64,000 nt of DNA from Dromiciops gliroides (Eukaryota; Chordata; Mammalia; Microbiotheria; Microbiotheriidae). The DNA is taken from NCBI RefSeq assembly GCF_019393635.1, contig NC_057864.1:474442617-474506616 (forward strand), in the 5' to 3' direction. The position numbers and the translations under genes are program-made. The notes beneath the pieces were generated by a model. That model saw only the letters and a list, made by a program, of their open reading frames with translations, did no database searches and was not told where the DNA came from. This document shows, in pieces, positions 63,661 to 64,000 of this stretch (within the stretch, counting starts at the first letter, position 1; the number at the start of each line of letters is the position of its first letter).

Positions 63661-63812
63661 GTGCCTCCCCCTGTATCTCTCCCTGGGCAAGTCTTCCTCT
63701 ATGAAGTGAGGGACAAGACATTCTCTAAGGTCATCATCCAGCTCCTCTAATATTTTAGGCCTAGAAGACCTCATTTCCAATCCATTCTCTACTGCTGACT
63801 CCTATGTGGCAT

Positions 63813-63839
63813 GGGGCCGGGGGATGGGGGATGGGGGGG
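63813..63839 (+). other. G-quadruplex motif
   Basis: Four G-runs of 4, 5, 5 and 7 separated by two-base loops (CC, AT, AT). This meets the usual G4 rule very comfortably. Confidence 0.85.
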
Positions 63840-64000
63840 AACGCCACACTCAATGTCCTCCTATGTAAAATAAGGGGAATTGCATCCCTAAGATTGCTTT
63901 AAGCAACCAACACTCAGGAATCTGTAAATTCCTAATGGCATGCAGAGGGCTAAAAACAAAGAGAGGGCCACTTCTCTCAGAGGCCCTTACCTCAAACAAA

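Overview
The window is mammalian, and specifically marsupial, nuclear DNA that I read as intergenic or deep intronic. No protein-coding exon, promoter CpG island or intact gene was recognised. The taxonomic signal comes from the interspersed repeats. They include dozens of copies of a short tRNA-related, poly(A)-tailed CORE-type SINE (head GGGGCAGCTAGGTGGC, internal GAGTTCAAATCC, core TGTGTGACCCTGGGCAAGTC). They also include longer MAR1-like copies with an RTE/BovB-like tail, THER1/MIR-type SINEs, and L1 3' ends of the marsupial type. The short SINE resembles WSINE1 of Australian marsupials, so an australidelphian is my best guess, but the species is not resolved. Family names are from memory and were not checked against a library.

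Layout. 0-9 kb: L2, MAR1, THER1 and SINE insertions in otherwise unique sequence. 9-19 kb: mosaic SINEs plus four low-repeat blocks that look like conserved noncoding elements (11.3, 14.1, 15.4 and 18.4 kb), an L2 reverse-transcriptase remnant and a 267-bp CT tract. 19-24.6 kb: very long TG/TA tracts, a fossil LINE that looks like the Dong/R4 clade (20.9-22.0 kb) and a rearranged L1 (22.4-23.7 kb). 24.6-33 kb: a CR1/L3 fossil split by later insertions, a 370-bp LTR (26.6 kb), SINEs and a cleanly flanked 5'-truncated L1 (31.4 kb). 33-42 kb: SINE-rich, with a full-length U6 snRNA copy fused to a SINE (34.1 kb). 42-52 kb: a 378-bp purine tract, broken L2 ORF2 copies on the minus strand including one retaining a YADD motif, a perfect 71-bp tandem duplication, and a second copy of the 370-bp LTR (51.6 kb). 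52-64 kb: SINEs, a GATA array grown inside a SINE, further low-repeat blocks (56.8, 58.9 and 61.8 kb) and a strong G-quadruplex motif near the right edge.

There is no operon-like or pathway content. What the sequence records is layered retrotransposition: L2 and CR1/L3 oldest, then MIR/THER1 and R4-like, then MAR1 and LTR, then the short SINE and L1. Many insertions keep target-site duplications (TSDs). The most notable observations are the U6-SINE chimera with shared TSDs, the R4-like fossil with its C-terminal domain still readable, and a 79-bp inverted near-copy of a segment 2.8 kb away inserted into the L1. The possible conserved elements could be distal enhancers, but this rests on appearance alone.
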